Part shown: positions 1-9,112 of the stretch, in pieces
Layout of the letters: each line of letters opens with the position of its first letter
Position numbering within the stretch: position 1 is the first letter of the stretch
Assembly: GCA_947375185.1 (NCBI GenBank)
Contig: CANCEU010000010.1
Span: 1-60,101, forward strand
Direction of reading: 5' to 3'
Source: Chitinophagaceae bacterium
Lineage (GTDB): Bacteria; Bacteroidota; Bacteroidia; Chitinophagales; Chitinophagaceae
DNA length: 60,101 nt
Program-made: the position numbers and the translations under genes
The notes under the pieces: model-generated
Told to the model about the DNA's origin: nothing
Seen by the model: the letters and a program-made list of their open reading frames with translations, nothing else
Database searches by the model: none

Positions 1-156
1 ATTGGTATCGGTCAGATTGGTAAAGGTGCTGTTGAAGGTATTTCTCGTCAGCCAGAAGCTGCGAACGATATCCGTTCAAGTATGATTGTTGCTGCTGCAT
101 TCGTTGAGGCCGTTGCCTTGTTTGCTGTGGTTGTTGCCTTATTAGGTAAAGGATAA
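1..156 (+). CDS. atpE: ATP synthase F0 subunit c, C-terminal part
   Basis: The gene is cut by the window start; 51 codons and a TAA stop are visible. The product is the proton-carrying c-ring subunit of F0F1 ATP synthase in the inner membrane. The visible part holds the polar loop (RQPEA) and the second membrane helix, with the ion-binding carboxylate as Glu in AAFVEAVALF. It is followed by atpF, atpH and atpA in the usual order. The first helix lies outside the window, so coupling-ion specificity cannot be judged. A perfect stem-loop follows the stop. Confidence 0.95.
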   Translation: MGIGQIGKGAVEGISRQPEAANDIRSSMIVAAAFVEAVALFAVVVALLGKG

Positions 157-179
157 TCAACTTGGATATCCAAGAAACT

Positions 180-213
180 AAATAGGCCCTAGCACAGGGC
201 GATGGGCCTATTT
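180..213 (+). other. Stem-loop between atpE and atpF
   Basis: AAATAGGCCC (180-189) pairs perfectly with GGGCCTATTT (204-213) around a 14-nt loop. Only four T follow, so it looks less like a full terminator than like an intercistronic hairpin that protects the upstream atpE message or lets only part of transcription through. Subunit c is needed in many more copies than subunit b, so such an element makes sense here; that role is inferred. Confidence 0.6.
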
Positions 214-249
214 TAACTTTGAAATTATTAATTAAGATAAACGAATCTT

Positions 250-762
250 ATGTTCATATTAGAAGTTAACCCATTAGTATTACCGGATATCGGCTTGGTA
301 TTCTGGAATACGATTGCGTTTGTAGTTTTATTAGTGGTTTTAGGCAAATATGCTTGGAAGCCAATGTTGAAAGCTATTTCCGATCGTGAAAGTGGGATTG
401 AAGAAGCTTTATTAAAGGCAGATAAAATGAAAGCTGAAATTGCTACAATGCAATCTGAAAATGAAGCATTATTAGCAAAAGCACGTGAGGAAAGAGCTAC
501 ATTAATTAAAGAAGCGAAAGAAGCTTCTGATAAAATGGTGGCTGAAGCAAAAGAAAAAGCAAAGTCTGAATACGATAAAATTTTAGCAGATGCGCAATTG
601 GCAATTACTCAACAAAAAAATGCTGCATTAACTGAGGTTAAAAATCAAGTAGGCACATTGGTAATTGAAGTTGCTGAAAAAGTATTAAGAAAAGAATTGT
701 CTAATAAAGCAGATCAAGAAAGCTATATTAAGCAATTGGCTGATGGAGTAAAATTAAATTAA
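250..762 (+). CDS. atpF: ATP synthase F0 subunit b
   Basis: The 170-residue protein is the peripheral-stalk b subunit. A single membrane helix (about residues 15-34) is followed by a long, charged, Ala/Lys/Glu-rich helix that forms the stator coiled coil reaching to F1, where it meets subunit delta. Length is normal for the family. It sits between atpE and atpH; only 5 bases separate its stop from the atpH start, so the two are cotranslated or at least cotranscribed. No Shine-Dalgarno sequence is visible before its ATG, as is common in Bacteroidota. Confidence 0.96.
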   Translation: MFILEVNPLVLPDIGLVFWNTIAFVVLLVVLGKYAWKPMLKAISDRESGIEEALLKADKMKAEIATMQSENEALLAKAREERATLIKEAKEASDKMVAEAKEKAKSEYDKILADAQLAITQQKNAALTEVKNQVGTLVIEVAEKVLRKELSNKADQESYIKQLADGVKLN

Positions 763-767
763 TAAAA

Positions 768-1331
768 ATGTCTAACGCACGTTTAGCTGGTAGATACGCA
801 AAAAGCTTACTTGATCTTGCAACTGAGCAAGGCCAACTAGAGGCCGTATATGCAGACATGAAATACTTGCATGCGGTATGTGAGGCAAGTAGTGAGTTTG
901 TAAAATTATTGCGCAGCCCAATAATAAAGGCTGATCAAAAAAACAGCATCATTAATGCAGTTACAAAAGATAAAGTTGGTTTGCTGACGAATTCTTTTAC
1001 AGTGTTATTGGTGAAAAAAGGACGCGAAAGTGATTTGCCCGAAATGGCAACTGCTTTTATAGAACAATACAATGAAATAAAAGGGATTCATCAAGTTACT
1101 TTAACAACTGCGGTTGAAGTAAGCGAAGATTTGAAAAAAGCAATCGAAGACAAAGTGAAAGCTGAAAACAAATTTTCAACTGTTGAGTTAACCACTAAAA
1201 CAGATGAAAGTTTGATTGGTGGTTTTGTATTAGAATTCAATAATAATTTATTGGATGCTAGTATTGCTAGGGATTTAAAAGACATTAAGAAACAATTTAC
1301 AAACAACACATTTGTAAATAAAATAAAATAA
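768..1331 (+). CDS. atpH: ATP synthase F1 subunit delta
   Basis: The 187-residue protein matches the OSCP/delta family: a helical N-terminal domain beginning with the typical NARLAGRYAKSLLDLA pattern, then a C-terminal part with the conserved ESLIGGFVLEF segment. Delta fixes the top of F1 to the b-subunit stalk. Position between atpF and atpA supports the assignment. Length is usual and nothing looks truncated. Confidence 0.95.
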   Translation: MSNARLAGRYAKSLLDLATEQGQLEAVYADMKYLHAVCEASSEFVKLLRSPIIKADQKNSIINAVTKDKVGLLTNSFTVLLVKKGRESDLPEMATAFIEQYNEIKGIHQVTLTTAVEVSEDLKKAIEDKVKAENKFSTVELTTKTDESLIGGFVLEFNNNLLDASIARDLKDIKKQFTNNTFVNKIK

Positions 1332-1353
1332 TCATTTTTTAAAATAGACTATT

Positions 1354-2931
1354 ATGGTGAATATTAAGCCGGATGAAATATCAGCAATTCTTAGACAGCA
1401 ATTAAGCAATTTTAATGCGACTGCTGATTTGGAAGAAGTAGGTACTGTATTACAAGTGGGTGATGGTATCGCTCGTGTATATGGTTTAAATGGTGTTAGC
1501 AGTGGTGAATTGGTAGAGTTTGATAATGGTGTGAAAGCAATTGCCTTAAACTTAGAGGAAGATAATGTAGGTGTGGTAATGATGGGAGATAGCAAGGGCA
1601 TTAAAGAAGGAGATAAAGTGAAAAGAACTGGTCAAATCGCATCTATTAAAGTAGGTAACGGTTTAGTTGGTCGTGTTATTAATATGTTGGGTGAACCAAT
1701 TGATGGTAAAGGACCAATTCAAGGGGAATTGTATGAAATGCCATTGGAGCGTAAAGCGCCAGGGGTAATTTTCCGTGAGCCGGTAAAAGAGCCATTACAA
1801 ACTGGAATCAAAGCGATTGACGCAATGATTCCTATTGGTCGTGGTCAACGTGAATTGGTAATTGGTGACCGTCAAACAGGTAAAACTGCAATTTGTGTCG
1901 ATACCATTATCAATCAAAAAGAATTCTACGATGCAGGGCAACCAGTATATTGTATATATGTAGCGATAGGTCAAAAAGCATCTACAATTGCAGGTGTTAT
2001 GAAAACATTAGAAGACAATGGTGCAATGGCTTATACAACTATCGTTGCAGCATCTGCAGCGGATCCAGCTCCACAACAATTCTATGCTCCATTTGCGGGT
2101 GCAGCTGTTGGTGAGTTTTTCCGTGATTGTGGTAAACCAGCTTTGATTGTATTTGATGACTTATCAAAACAAGCTGTGGCATACCGTGAAGTTTCTTTAT
2201 TATTACGTCGTCCACCAGGCCGTGAGGCTTATCCAGGTGACGTATTCTACTTACATAGCCGTTTATTAGAGCGCGCTGCAAAAGTTATTGCAAACGACGA
2301 TATCGCTAAAAACATGAATGACTTACCAGCTTCTATCAAGCATTTGGTAAAAGGTGGTGGTTCATTAACTGCGTTACCAATTATTGAAACACAAGCAGGT
2401 GACGTTTCTGCCTATATTCCGACTAACGTAATTTCTATTACCGATGGTCAGATTTTCTTGGAGGGTAACTTGTTTAATGCAGGTATTCGTCCAGCAATCA
2501 ACGTAGGTATTTCAGTAAGTCGTGTGGGTGGTAATGCGCAGATTAAGTCAATGAAAAAAGTATCTGGTACTTTAAAATTAGACCAAGCTTTATATCGTGA
2601 GTTAGAAGCGTTTTCTAAATTTGGTGGTGACTTAGATCCAGCAACTAAGAATGTAATTGATAAAGGTGCTAGAAACGTTGAAATCTTAAAACAAGCTCAA
2701 TACACTCCATTCACAGTTGAAAAGCAAGTTGCAATTATCTACTTAGGAACACAAGGATTGTTAAAAGAAGTTGCTGTTAAAAATGTGAAAGCATTTGAAG
2801 AGCATTTCTTATTAGAGATGACCAATAAGTTACCTAATGTGTTAGCTGAATTCAAAAAAGGTAATTTGCCTGAAGATGGCATTAAGCAAATGGTTGATTT
2901 GGCAAATGGCTTAATACCTCAATACAAATAA
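1354..2931 (+). CDS. atpA: ATP synthase F1 subunit alpha
   Basis: This 525-residue protein is the non-catalytic nucleotide-binding subunit of F1. The N-terminal beta-barrel (about 25-95) is followed by the RecA-like core with the P-loop GDRQTGKT at residues 171-178 and the alpha-subunit signature around [14 protein letters not shown]. Length fits bacterial alpha subunits. The gene ends the operon as seen here: a strong terminator follows and an ABC transporter comes next, so the gamma gene, usual in this position, is missing from the window, as are atpD and atpC. Confidence 0.98.
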   Translation: MVNIKPDEISAILRQQLSNFNATADLEEVGTVLQVGDGIARVYGLNGVSSGELVEFDNGVKAIALNLEEDNVGVVMMGDSKGIKEGDKVKRTGQIASIKVGNGLVGRVINMLGEPIDGKGPIQGELYEMPLERKAPGVIFREPVKEPLQTGIKAIDAMIPIGRGQRELVIGDRQTGKTAICVDTIINQKEFYDAGQPVYCIYVAIGQKASTIAGVMKTLEDNGAMAYTTIVAASAADPAPQQFYAPFAGAAVGEFFRDCGKPALIVFDDLSKQAVAYREVSLLLRRPPGREAYPGDVFYLHSRLLERAAKVIANDDIAKNMNDLPASIKHLVKGGGSLTALPIIETQAGDVSAYIPTNVISITDGQIFLEGNLFNAGIRPAINVGISVSRVGGNAQIKSMKKVSGTLKLDQALYRELEAFSKFGGDLDPATKNVIDKGARNVEILKQAQYTPFTVEKQVAIIYLGTQGLLKEVAVKNVKAFEEHFLLEMTNKLPNVLAEFKKGNLPEDGIKQMVDLANGLIPQYK

Positions 2932-2955
2932 TTAAGTTTATTTAATTCATACGAG

Positions 2956-2981
2956 ACCCCGAACTAAGTTCGGGGTTTTTT
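2956..2981 (+). terminator. Terminator after atpA
   Basis: CCCCGAAC (2957-2964) pairs with GTTCGGGG (2968-2975) around a TAA loop, extended by an A-T pair, and is followed by six T. This is a canonical intrinsic terminator. Its T-tract ends only 13 bases before the start codon of the next gene, so that gene has no room for a promoter between the two. Confidence 0.93.
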
Positions 2982-2994
2982 GTTATTAGGGTAT

Positions 2995-3903
2995 ATGTCT
3001 GTAATTCAAGTAAATGGCTTAAGTAAGCACTTTGGAACACTCAAGGCAGTGGATCAATTAGACTTTTCTGTAACGCAAGGTGAAGTGTTTGGATTCTTGG
3101 GCCAGAATGGTTCAGGTAAGAGTACTACTATTAGAATGCTCCTATCCTTGATTCATCCAACAAGTGGTTCCATTGAACTATTCGGGAAGCCATTGAATAA
3201 GTGTAGAGATGAAATTTTAGAAGAAGTTGGTGCAATAATTGAGCGCCCCGATTTATATCCTTACTTAACTGCAAAAGAACATTTACAATTGTTTGCAAAA
3301 TTGCGAAATAAACATGTTGGGGCAACAAGTATTAATGATACTTTATTAAAAGTGGGTTTGGCTGATAGAGCTAAGGATAAAGTGCAAACCTTTTCATTAG
3401 GGATGAAGCAAAGGTTAGGTATTGCCATTGCTTTATTGCATAATCCATCATTGATTATTTTAGATGAGCCTACCAACGGATTAGATCCTCAGGGCATTTC
3501 GGATATTAGAAACCTAATAAAACAATTAGCGAAACAAGAGGGTAAAACGGTACTAGTATCTTCTCATTTGCTTTCAGAAATTGAACAGATGGCTACTCAA
3601 ATTATGATTATCCATAAGGGGAAAAAAGTAGCTGATGGTCCTATTCAAAAATTATTAGATCCTAATAAAATGATTGTGCATATCAAAACAACCAATGATG
3701 CGCAAACATTGCAAGTTATTTTATCTGGAAGTTTTAGTAATTACTTATTACAAAGAAATGACGGCATTTATTTGCGACTTCCTGACTATGAAATTCCTTT
3801 ACTAAACACGTTCTTAGTGAATGCTGGCGTTGGTTTGGTAGGAGTGGAGACAAGAAATTCTTTAGAGGATTATTTTTTACAGGTTACATCAACTATTATA
3901 TAA
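2995..3903 (+). CDS. ABC transporter ATP-binding protein
   Basis: The 302-residue ATPase belongs to the CcmA/NatA class that partners ABC-2 permeases. Walker A is GQNGSGKST (36-44), the signature is SLGMKQR (134-140) and Walker B is LIILDEP (153-159), followed by NGLDP. A C-terminal extension of about 80 residues is typical of this class. I place the start at ATG 2995; the frame is open to a TTG at 2980 inside the terminator T-tract, which is unlikely. Its TAA overlaps the permease ATG by one base, so the two are coupled. Substrate cannot be told from sequence. Confidence 0.92.
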   Translation: MSVIQVNGLSKHFGTLKAVDQLDFSVTQGEVFGFLGQNGSGKSTTIRMLLSLIHPTSGSIELFGKPLNKCRDEILEEVGAIIERPDLYPYLTAKEHLQLFAKLRNKHVGATSINDTLLKVGLADRAKDKVQTFSLGMKQRLGIAIALLHNPSLIILDEPTNGLDPQGISDIRNLIKQLAKQEGKTVLVSSHLLSEIEQMATQIMIIHKGKKVADGPIQKLLDPNKMIVHIKTTNDAQTLQVILSGSFSNYLLQRNDGIYLRLPDYEIPLLNTFLVNAGVGLVGVETRNSLEDYFLQVTSTII

Positions 3904-4778
3904 TGAAAGCAATTATTTCAATAGAATTATACAAGATATTTAGAAGATCAAGAACTTATATTGCTTTTGGAGCCATCGCTGCTTTAATTTTGATCATACA
4001 GTTGGGATTAAAAATGGATGGGCAATCCTATGCTTCCTTTTTAATGAAGGATATCAATGATACATTAACAGTTGATGGTAAAGTATTAAACGGGTATTTG
4101 ATTTGTTATATTCTTTTGCAGTTATTATTAGTGCATGTGCCCTTGTTGGTAGCATTAATAGCTGCAGATATGATTTCGGGCGAAGCTAATTTAGGAACAC
4201 TACGTTTATTATTTACAACCCCATATAGTAGAACACAATTAGTGATGGGTAAATTTATTGCTGCAAGTATTTACACTATTGTATTATTAATTTGGCTGGC
4301 TTTTTTAGCCTTGTTTGTAAGTATGTGGATTTTTGGTACAGACGACTTATTCTTATTGAAGTCAAATTACGTAGTACTTATTCAAGAAAAAGATGTTTTA
4401 TGGCGTTATGTGGGTGCGTTTGTTTTTGCAAGCTTTGCATTGCTAACCGTTACTTCTCTTGGATTTTTGATGTCAAGTATTTCAAATAATTCAATTGGAC
4501 CTATTGTTGGAACAATGAGTGCTATTGTCTTTTTTACCATTTTGAGCACACTCAATATTCCGTTATTCGCTGCAATTAAGCCTTATCTATTTACAACGCA
4601 TATGAATAACTGGAAAGAGTTTTTTGACATAAAGGTTAATGAAAATAACGAAGCTATATATGGTTCTATATTAAATGTAGCAAAGATTAAAACATCAATC
4701 ATTGTGCTCACTGCGCATATTATATTATTTGTTTCTGCTGCAATCATTATTACAAAGCGAAAAGACATTCTAAGCTAA
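3903..4778 (+). CDS. ABC-2 type transporter permease
   Basis: The 291-residue membrane protein has about six hydrophobic segments with the ABC-2 layout: an N-terminal helix, an ISGEANLGTLRLLFTTPYSR coupling region, and helices in the C-terminal half. The motif with SGE and TLRLLFTTP is characteristic of NatB/ABC-2 exporters. It overlaps the upstream ATPase gene by one base and is followed after 6 bases by a LolA-like gene. Together they should form an inner-membrane ABC exporter; the cargo is unknown. Confidence 0.88.
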   Translation: MKAIISIELYKIFRRSRTYIAFGAIAALILIIQLGLKMDGQSYASFLMKDINDTLTVDGKVLNGYLICYILLQLLLVHVPLLVALIAADMISGEANLGTLRLLFTTPYSRTQLVMGKFIAASIYTIVLLIWLAFLALFVSMWIFGTDDLFLLKSNYVVLIQEKDVLWRYVGAFVFASFALLTVTSLGFLMSSISNNSIGPIVGTMSAIVFFTILSTLNIPLFAAIKPYLFTTHMNNWKEFFDIKVNENNEAIYGSILNVAKIKTSIIVLTAHIILFVSAAIIITKRKDILS

Positions 4779-4784
4779 TTCCTT

Positions 4785-5477
4785 ATGAGAAAAATTATAA
4801 AAAACATTATTCCCTTTTTGTTAATACTCGCTTGCACTAATGCGAATGCTCAAGTGGATCCCCTCATTGAAAAAGTGAGTCAAAAATTAGCATTGGTAAA
4901 TGATTATGTCGCCGAAGGCGTAATGAAAACAGATGTTTCCTTTATTAAAGCAAGTTTGGGAAAAGTAAAAGTATACTTTAAAAAACCTAATTTATTGAAG
5001 GTTAAAAAAGAAGGGGGAATTTCCTTGTTGCCAAAAGGAGGTGTATCAGTTACGATTAATTCCTTGTTAAATACTAAGCAATATATCGCATTGCCAGCCG
5101 GTACGCAGGAGTATAAGGGTAAAACATTGAGGGTAATAAAACTAGTGCCTACGGATGAAAAATTGGATTGGGTTATTTCTACTTTATGGATTGATCCCAA
5201 TGATGCATTGGTGTATAAAACATTTACTACAACAAAAGAAAATGGTAGTTATGAAATTACAATGGAGTATGGGGATTACGCGAACATGGGATTGCCAAGT
5301 AAAATCATATTTGCTTTTAATACGAAAGACTATAAGTTGCCCAATGGTATAACCTTAGAATTTGGTGATGAAGATCCTGATGCAAAGAAAAGAGCATTAA
5401 AGAATAAAAAGGGAACGATAGAAATCACTTATCGCAACTATATCATCAACAAGGGCGTTTCGAATACTATGTTTTAG
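4785..5477 (+). CDS. LolA-like periplasmic protein
   Basis: The 230-residue protein has a signal peptide ending near residue 22 (NANA before QVD). The mature part, rich in beta strands, resembles the LolA/outer-membrane lipoprotein-sorting fold: a short N-terminal helix, then alternating strands with the pattern KVYFKKPNLLKVKKEG early on and VDP-like and IEITYRNYIINKG segments later. LolA-fold proteins carry lipoproteins or other lipids across the periplasm. It follows the ABC permease after 6 bases, suggesting that exporter and carrier work on one lipid-linked cargo. Family call is by resemblance; function is inferred. Confidence 0.7.
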   Translation: MRKIIKNIIPFLLILACTNANAQVDPLIEKVSQKLALVNDYVAEGVMKTDVSFIKASLGKVKVYFKKPNLLKVKKEGGISLLPKGGVSVTINSLLNTKQYIALPAGTQEYKGKTLRVIKLVPTDEKLDWVISTLWIDPNDALVYKTFTTTKENGSYEITMEYGDYANMGLPSKIIFAFNTKDYKLPNGITLEFGDEDPDAKKRALKNKKGTIEITYRNYIINKGVSNTMF

Positions 5478-5525
5478 TAGTAGTATATTCAATACAATGT
5501 CTTAATTTCAGTCAAACTTTAGGAT

Positions 5526-6152
5526 ATGCGATTCTTTGCAATGATGCTATTAATTGTTTTAAATAGCGCCCTATACGCTCAAAAAGCAGGTAATAATAAT
5601 GCGTTAATTAATGCTGTTGCTACTTTCAATGCGTCTAATAATAATACGGACTATACGCACTTAATACAAGAATTTGAAAAATTAGATGTGGCTAATAATA
5701 AGGACTGGATACCATCTTATTATCTTGCTTTAATTCATGCCAGGATAAGTATTAACAACACAAATGATGCTGAAATGCATGCAGACAAAGCGTTATTTTG
5801 GTCAAAAAAATCAATCAATATCAATGCAAATGATGAAACATATTGCATTTACGCAATGGCACATATAGTAAAAATGGCTGTGAATCCATTTATGAGGTAT
5901 GTAAAATATCAAGCTGTTATTTATGACAACTTAAATAAATCCCAAAAATTAAATCCTAATAATCCACGCCCCATAATATTAGAAGCAAAATTACAGATGA
6001 ATTTGCCTAGGTTATTTGGCGGAGGGTGCAAACAAGCAAAGCCTCTGATTATAAAGGCGCAACAACTAATTGACAACCAATTGCTACAAAACATTTTGCC
6101 TTCCTGGGGTAAGCATAGCTTAAGTGAATTAAAAGAAGGTTGCCCTATTTAA
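5526..6152 (+). CDS. Secreted TPR-like protein, function unknown
   Basis: The 208-residue protein starts with a clear signal peptide (cleavage near ALYA/QK, residue 18). The mature part is helical and looks like degenerate tetratricopeptide repeats: ALIHARISINNTNDAEMHADKAL, then a second pair around YAMAHIVKMAVNPF and LNKSQKLNPNNPRPIIL. The C-terminal part has a GGGCKQAKPL segment and a final GCPI. No enzyme motif is visible. It lies 48 bases after the LolA-like gene and is probably the last gene of the ABC transporter unit, perhaps as a periplasmic scaffold. I do not recognise a named family. Confidence 0.7.
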   Translation: MRFFAMMLLIVLNSALYAQKAGNNNALINAVATFNASNNNTDYTHLIQEFEKLDVANNKDWIPSYYLALIHARISINNTNDAEMHADKALFWSKKSININANDETYCIYAMAHIVKMAVNPFMRYVKYQAVIYDNLNKSQKLNPNNPRPIILEAKLQMNLPRLFGGGCKQAKPLIIKAQQLIDNQLLQNILPSWGKHSLSELKEGCPI

Positions 6153-6161
6153 AAGTAAATT

Positions 6162-7265
6162 TTAGCGATAATTTGACTCTTCTAAAGTTTCATCTTTAGC
6201 ATTGGCAAACATACGAGCACTCATTTTTTTCAATGGGTTCAAGCGCATATCTCGATATCCTTGGCGTGCATGTATTATGCGAACACATTCAAAAATAGAG
6301 GCTGTAAATGAAGCTGCATCCGCTTTGTTTTTGCCAGCAATATCAAATGCTGTACCATGATCTGGGCTGGTTCTTACAATTGGTAGACCTGCGGTAAAGT
6401 TTACGCCTTCTCCAAATGCCAATGATTTAAATGGAATTAAACCTTGGTCATGGTACATAGCGAGTACACCATCAAATTTTTCTTGCGCACCTCTTGCAAA
6501 AAAAGCATCTGCTGAATAGGGGCCATATGCCAATATTTGGTTTTTACTTTCTTTAACAGCAGGACGTATAATTTCAATTTCTTCTTTTCCAATTAATCCT
6601 TCATCACCAGCATGCGGATTTAATGCTAGTACAGCAATGCGTGGTTTATCTATACCAAAGTCTTTTTGTAAACTGCTATTTAAAATTTGTAGCTTTTGTT
6701 TGATTTTATCTTTAGTGATATGTTTTGCAACATCTTGAATAGTGATATGTTCAGTTACCAAAGCCATTTTTAAATTTTCAGCTACCAATAACATTAAGTT
6801 CTCTGTGTTTCCAAATGCATGTTGTAAGTAGGGAGTATGCCCACTGAAATTAAATTCAGAAGATTGTATATTTTTTTTATGAATTGGAGCAGTAACTATG
6901 CCGTCTATTTTTTTATCTTTTAAAGCCGCAACAGCTTGTTGTAAAGAAATGAAAGCATATTTGCCCCCTTCCTCGGTTAATTCGCCAGGTGTAATATTTA
7001 CATCTTCCTCCCAACTATGAATTAAATTCACTTGCTTAGGATTAATCTTGGATAAATCAGGGATAGAAGAAAAATTAAGTGGGAACTCGGGACTTAATTT
7101 TTTATAAAAATTGATGCTTTTATTGCTTGCAAATATAACCGGTACCATAAAATCTAGCACACGACTATCTGACAATGATTTTATAATTAATTCAATTCCT
7201 ACACCATTTAAATCACCACAACTAAAGCCGATAATTGGCTTTCTGATTTCCTGATTCATATCCAT
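6162..7265 (-). CDS. pdxA: 4-hydroxythreonine-4-phosphate dehydrogenase
   Basis: PdxA oxidises 4-phosphohydroxy-L-threonine in the DXP-dependent pyridoxal phosphate pathway. The 367-residue protein opens with PIIGFSCGDLNGVGIE and carries the metal-binding and substrate segments GHTPYLQ, LNPHAGDEG and MYHDQGLIPFK, ending with the TSPDHGTAFDIAG region. I start at ATG 7265; ATG 7259 is equally possible, while a TTG further up at 7292 is less likely. It converges on the TPR-like gene (9-base gap) and diverges from rsmA. No other vitamin B6 genes lie nearby. Confidence 0.94.
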   Translation of the reverse strand: MDMNQEIRKPIIGFSCGDLNGVGIELIIKSLSDSRVLDFMVPVIFASNKSINFYKKLSPEFPLNFSSIPDLSKINPKQVNLIHSWEEDVNITPGELTEEGGKYAFISLQQAVAALKDKKIDGIVTAPIHKKNIQSSEFNFSGHTPYLQHAFGNTENLMLLVAENLKMALVTEHITIQDVAKHITKDKIKQKLQILNSSLQKDFGIDKPRIAVLALNPHAGDEGLIGKEEIEIIRPAVKESKNQILAYGPYSADAFFARGAQEKFDGVLAMYHDQGLIPFKSLAFGEGVNFTAGLPIVRTSPDHGTAFDIAGKNKADAASFTASIFECVRIIHARQGYRDMRLNPLKKMSARMFANAKDETLEESNYR

Positions 7266-7297
7266 TTTATTAGGATGTAAAAGTACGCACAAAAACC

Positions 7298-7305
7298 TAA
7301 CTTTG
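7298..7305 (+). promoter_or_regulatory. Putative -7 box of rsmA
   Basis: TAACTTTG fits the Bacteroidota -7 consensus TAnnTTTG. A start about 7 bases downstream would fall on or next to the rsmA ATG at 7310, giving a leaderless or almost leaderless mRNA. A -33 TTTG is not evident, so this is moderate evidence. Confidence 0.45.
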
Positions 7306-7309
7306 CTTC

Positions 7310-8074
7310 ATGCAATACACGCTAAAAAAATCACTTGGGCAGCACTTTTTAACCGATAAAACCGTTTGTGAGCGTATACAAGGGTTTTTGCTTGAGCAAC
7401 CTATTGAAAGACTAGTGGAAGTGGGACCAGGAGCTGGTGCATTAACGGAGTATATTTATAAAATTCCAAGTTCGGAATTTAAGGCCATTGAGTTGGATAC
7501 AGAAAAAGTCAATTATCTCTTACATACCTATCCAGATTTAGTTGGAAAACTTATTAATGAAGATTTTTTAGAAACACAAATTCCATTTGATCAACCTTTT
7601 ACTTTGGTTGGGAATTTCCCATATAATATTTCTACACAAATTGTATTTAAAGTATTAGACTGGAAAGAAAATGTTCCTATGATGGTAGGAATGTTTCAAA
7701 AGGAAGTTGCTGAAAGAATAGCGGCTAAACCCCATTCAAAAGCATATGGGATATTAAGTGTTTTAGCACAAGCATTTTATGACGTCACTTATTTATTTGA
7801 TGTTCCGCCTAGTGCATTTAATCCTCCGCCCAAAGTTGATAGTGGTGTTATTATGTTTAAAAGAAAGGATAAATTTCCTGAAATGGCATCTGAAAAAAGT
7901 TTTTATCATATAGTAAAAATGGCTTTTGGTCAGCGAAGAAAAATGTTGCGCAATCCATTAAAACCTTATTTTACAACAGCACAATTAGAGGATCCTATTT
8001 TTACTAAACGCGCCGAAAACCTTACCTATGAGGATTATGCGGCCCTGACATTTAAAATGCATAACGATAAATAA
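7310..8074 (+). CDS. rsmA: 16S rRNA (adenine(1518)/(1519)-N6)-dimethyltransferase
   Basis: RsmA (KsgA) dimethylates two adjacent adenines in helix 45 of 16S rRNA late in 30S assembly. The 254-residue protein has the SAM-binding motif EVGPGAG (37-43), the catalytic NFPYN motif (102-106) and the C-terminal PPPKVDSGV segment followed by the [10 protein letters not shown] helix. Length is normal. It is followed after one base by the dehydrogenase gene at 8076, so the two are probably cotranscribed. A -7 box lies directly before the ATG. Confidence 0.97.
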   Translation: MQYTLKKSLGQHFLTDKTVCERIQGFLLEQPIERLVEVGPGAGALTEYIYKIPSSEFKAIELDTEKVNYLLHTYPDLVGKLINEDFLETQIPFDQPFTLVGNFPYNISTQIVFKVLDWKENVPMMVGMFQKEVAERIAAKPHSKAYGILSVLAQAFYDVTYLFDVPPSAFNPPPKVDSGVIMFKRKDKFPEMASEKSFYHIVKMAFGQRRKMLRNPLKPYFTTAQLEDPIFTKRAENLTYEDYAALTFKMHNDK

Positions 8075-8075
8075 T

Positions 8076-9005
8076 ATGGCTTCTAAAGTAATCATAACTG
8101 CACCAGTGCATGCTTATTTAATTGAAACCTTGCAACATAAAGGCTATGAAATTGTATATGAACCTGCAATTAATTATGAACAATTGTTTGAAATTATTAA
8201 TGATGCAATTGGTTTAATTGTAACGACTCGTTTAAAAATAGATGCAAGTATATTAGACAAGGCAGTATGCTTAAAATGGATTGGAAGATTGGGTAGTGGA
8301 ATGGAATTAATTGATGTTAATTATGCACAGCAAAAAGGAATTCAGTGCGTTAGTAGCCCCGAGGGGAATTGCACCACTGTTGGTGAACATACGCTCGGAT
8401 TGGTTTTAAGTTTAATGAATCGAATAAACAGTAGTAGTGTTGAAATTAAAAATGGAGAATGGTTAAGAGATGCTAACCGTGCGGATGAGCTTACTGGAAA
8501 AACAGTTGGAATAATTGGATTGGGGAATACAGGTAGTGCATTTGCAAAAGTATTGGTTGGGTTTGGCGTTAAAATATTAGCCCATGATATTTATAAAGAT
8601 CAATTTGAAACTGATTTGATAAAATCGGCAAGTTTGCAACAAATTCAAGAGGAGGCACAAATAATCAGCCTTCATTTGCCATTGACTGAACTTACTTTTC
8701 ATTATGCAAATGATTCTTTTTTTAGTGCCTGTAAGCAAAAGCCATATTTTATAAGTACTTGTCGTGGTCAGGTTACTGATACAGCAGCGGTACTAAAAGC
8801 ACTTAATAATCAATTGGTTAGAGGGGTAGGATTAGATGTATTGGAAAATGAGCAATTGACTAAATATAATGCGGCCGAAAAAGCACAACTGGATGCTTTA
8901 TTAGCATTTCCAAATTGTATCATCACCCCGCATATTGCAGGATATAGCCATGAAGCCTATTTTAAAATGGCAAAGATTATATTAGAAAAATTATCTATAA
9001 TATAA
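8076..9005 (+). CDS. D-2-hydroxyacid dehydrogenase, phosphoglycerate dehydrogenase-like
   Basis: The 309-residue protein is an NAD-dependent D-isomer-specific 2-hydroxyacid dehydrogenase. The Rossmann fingerprint is GIIGLGNTG near residue 150; the catalytic Arg lies in TCRGQV, Glu in DVLENEQL, and His in PHIAGYS. It lacks the ACT regulatory domain of long SerA enzymes. The order rsmA-dehydrogenase does not fix its substrate: 3-phosphoglycerate is one option, but serB and serC are not nearby, so I leave the symbol empty. Confidence 0.85.
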   Translation: MASKVIITAPVHAYLIETLQHKGYEIVYEPAINYEQLFEIINDAIGLIVTTRLKIDASILDKAVCLKWIGRLGSGMELIDVNYAQQKGIQCVSSPEGNCTTVGEHTLGLVLSLMNRINSSSVEIKNGEWLRDANRADELTGKTVGIIGLGNTGSAFAKVLVGFGVKILAHDIYKDQFETDLIKSASLQQIQEEAQIISLHLPLTELTFHYANDSFFSACKQKPYFISTCRGQVTDTAAVLKALNNQLVRGVGLDVLENEQLTKYNAAEKAQLDALLAFPNCIITPHIAGYSHEAYFKMAKIILEKLSII

Positions 9006-9021
9006 TCCAATTTAGGTATTG

Positions 9022-9056
9022 TTTGCTAGTAATTTGACCTAAATTCAATAACTTTG
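9022..9056 (+). promoter_or_regulatory. Putative greA promoter
   Basis: TAACTTTG (9049-9056) matches the TAnnTTTG -7 box, with TTTG at 9022-9025 as a possible -33 element 23 bases upstream (a little long). The predicted start is near 9063, so the transcript would begin at the foot of the hairpin at 9064. Confidence 0.5.
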
Positions 9057-9061
9057 TATAC

Positions 9062-9096
9062 TGCAACGCTACAACTATGTGGCGTTGTATTTTTTT
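9062..9096 (+). terminator. Intrinsic terminator in the greA leader
   Basis: CAACGCTACA (9064-9073) pairs with TGTGGCGTTG (9078-9087) with one G-U pair and an ACTA loop; the stem can extend to 9062/9089. Seven T follow (9090-9096). It is 17 bases before the greA ATG. It may simply end the upstream dehydrogenase transcript, but a TAnnTTTG box lies between that gene and the hairpin, which would make it an attenuator of greA. Confidence 0.75.
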
Positions 9097-9112
9097 ATAT
9101 AAAACGAAGGAT

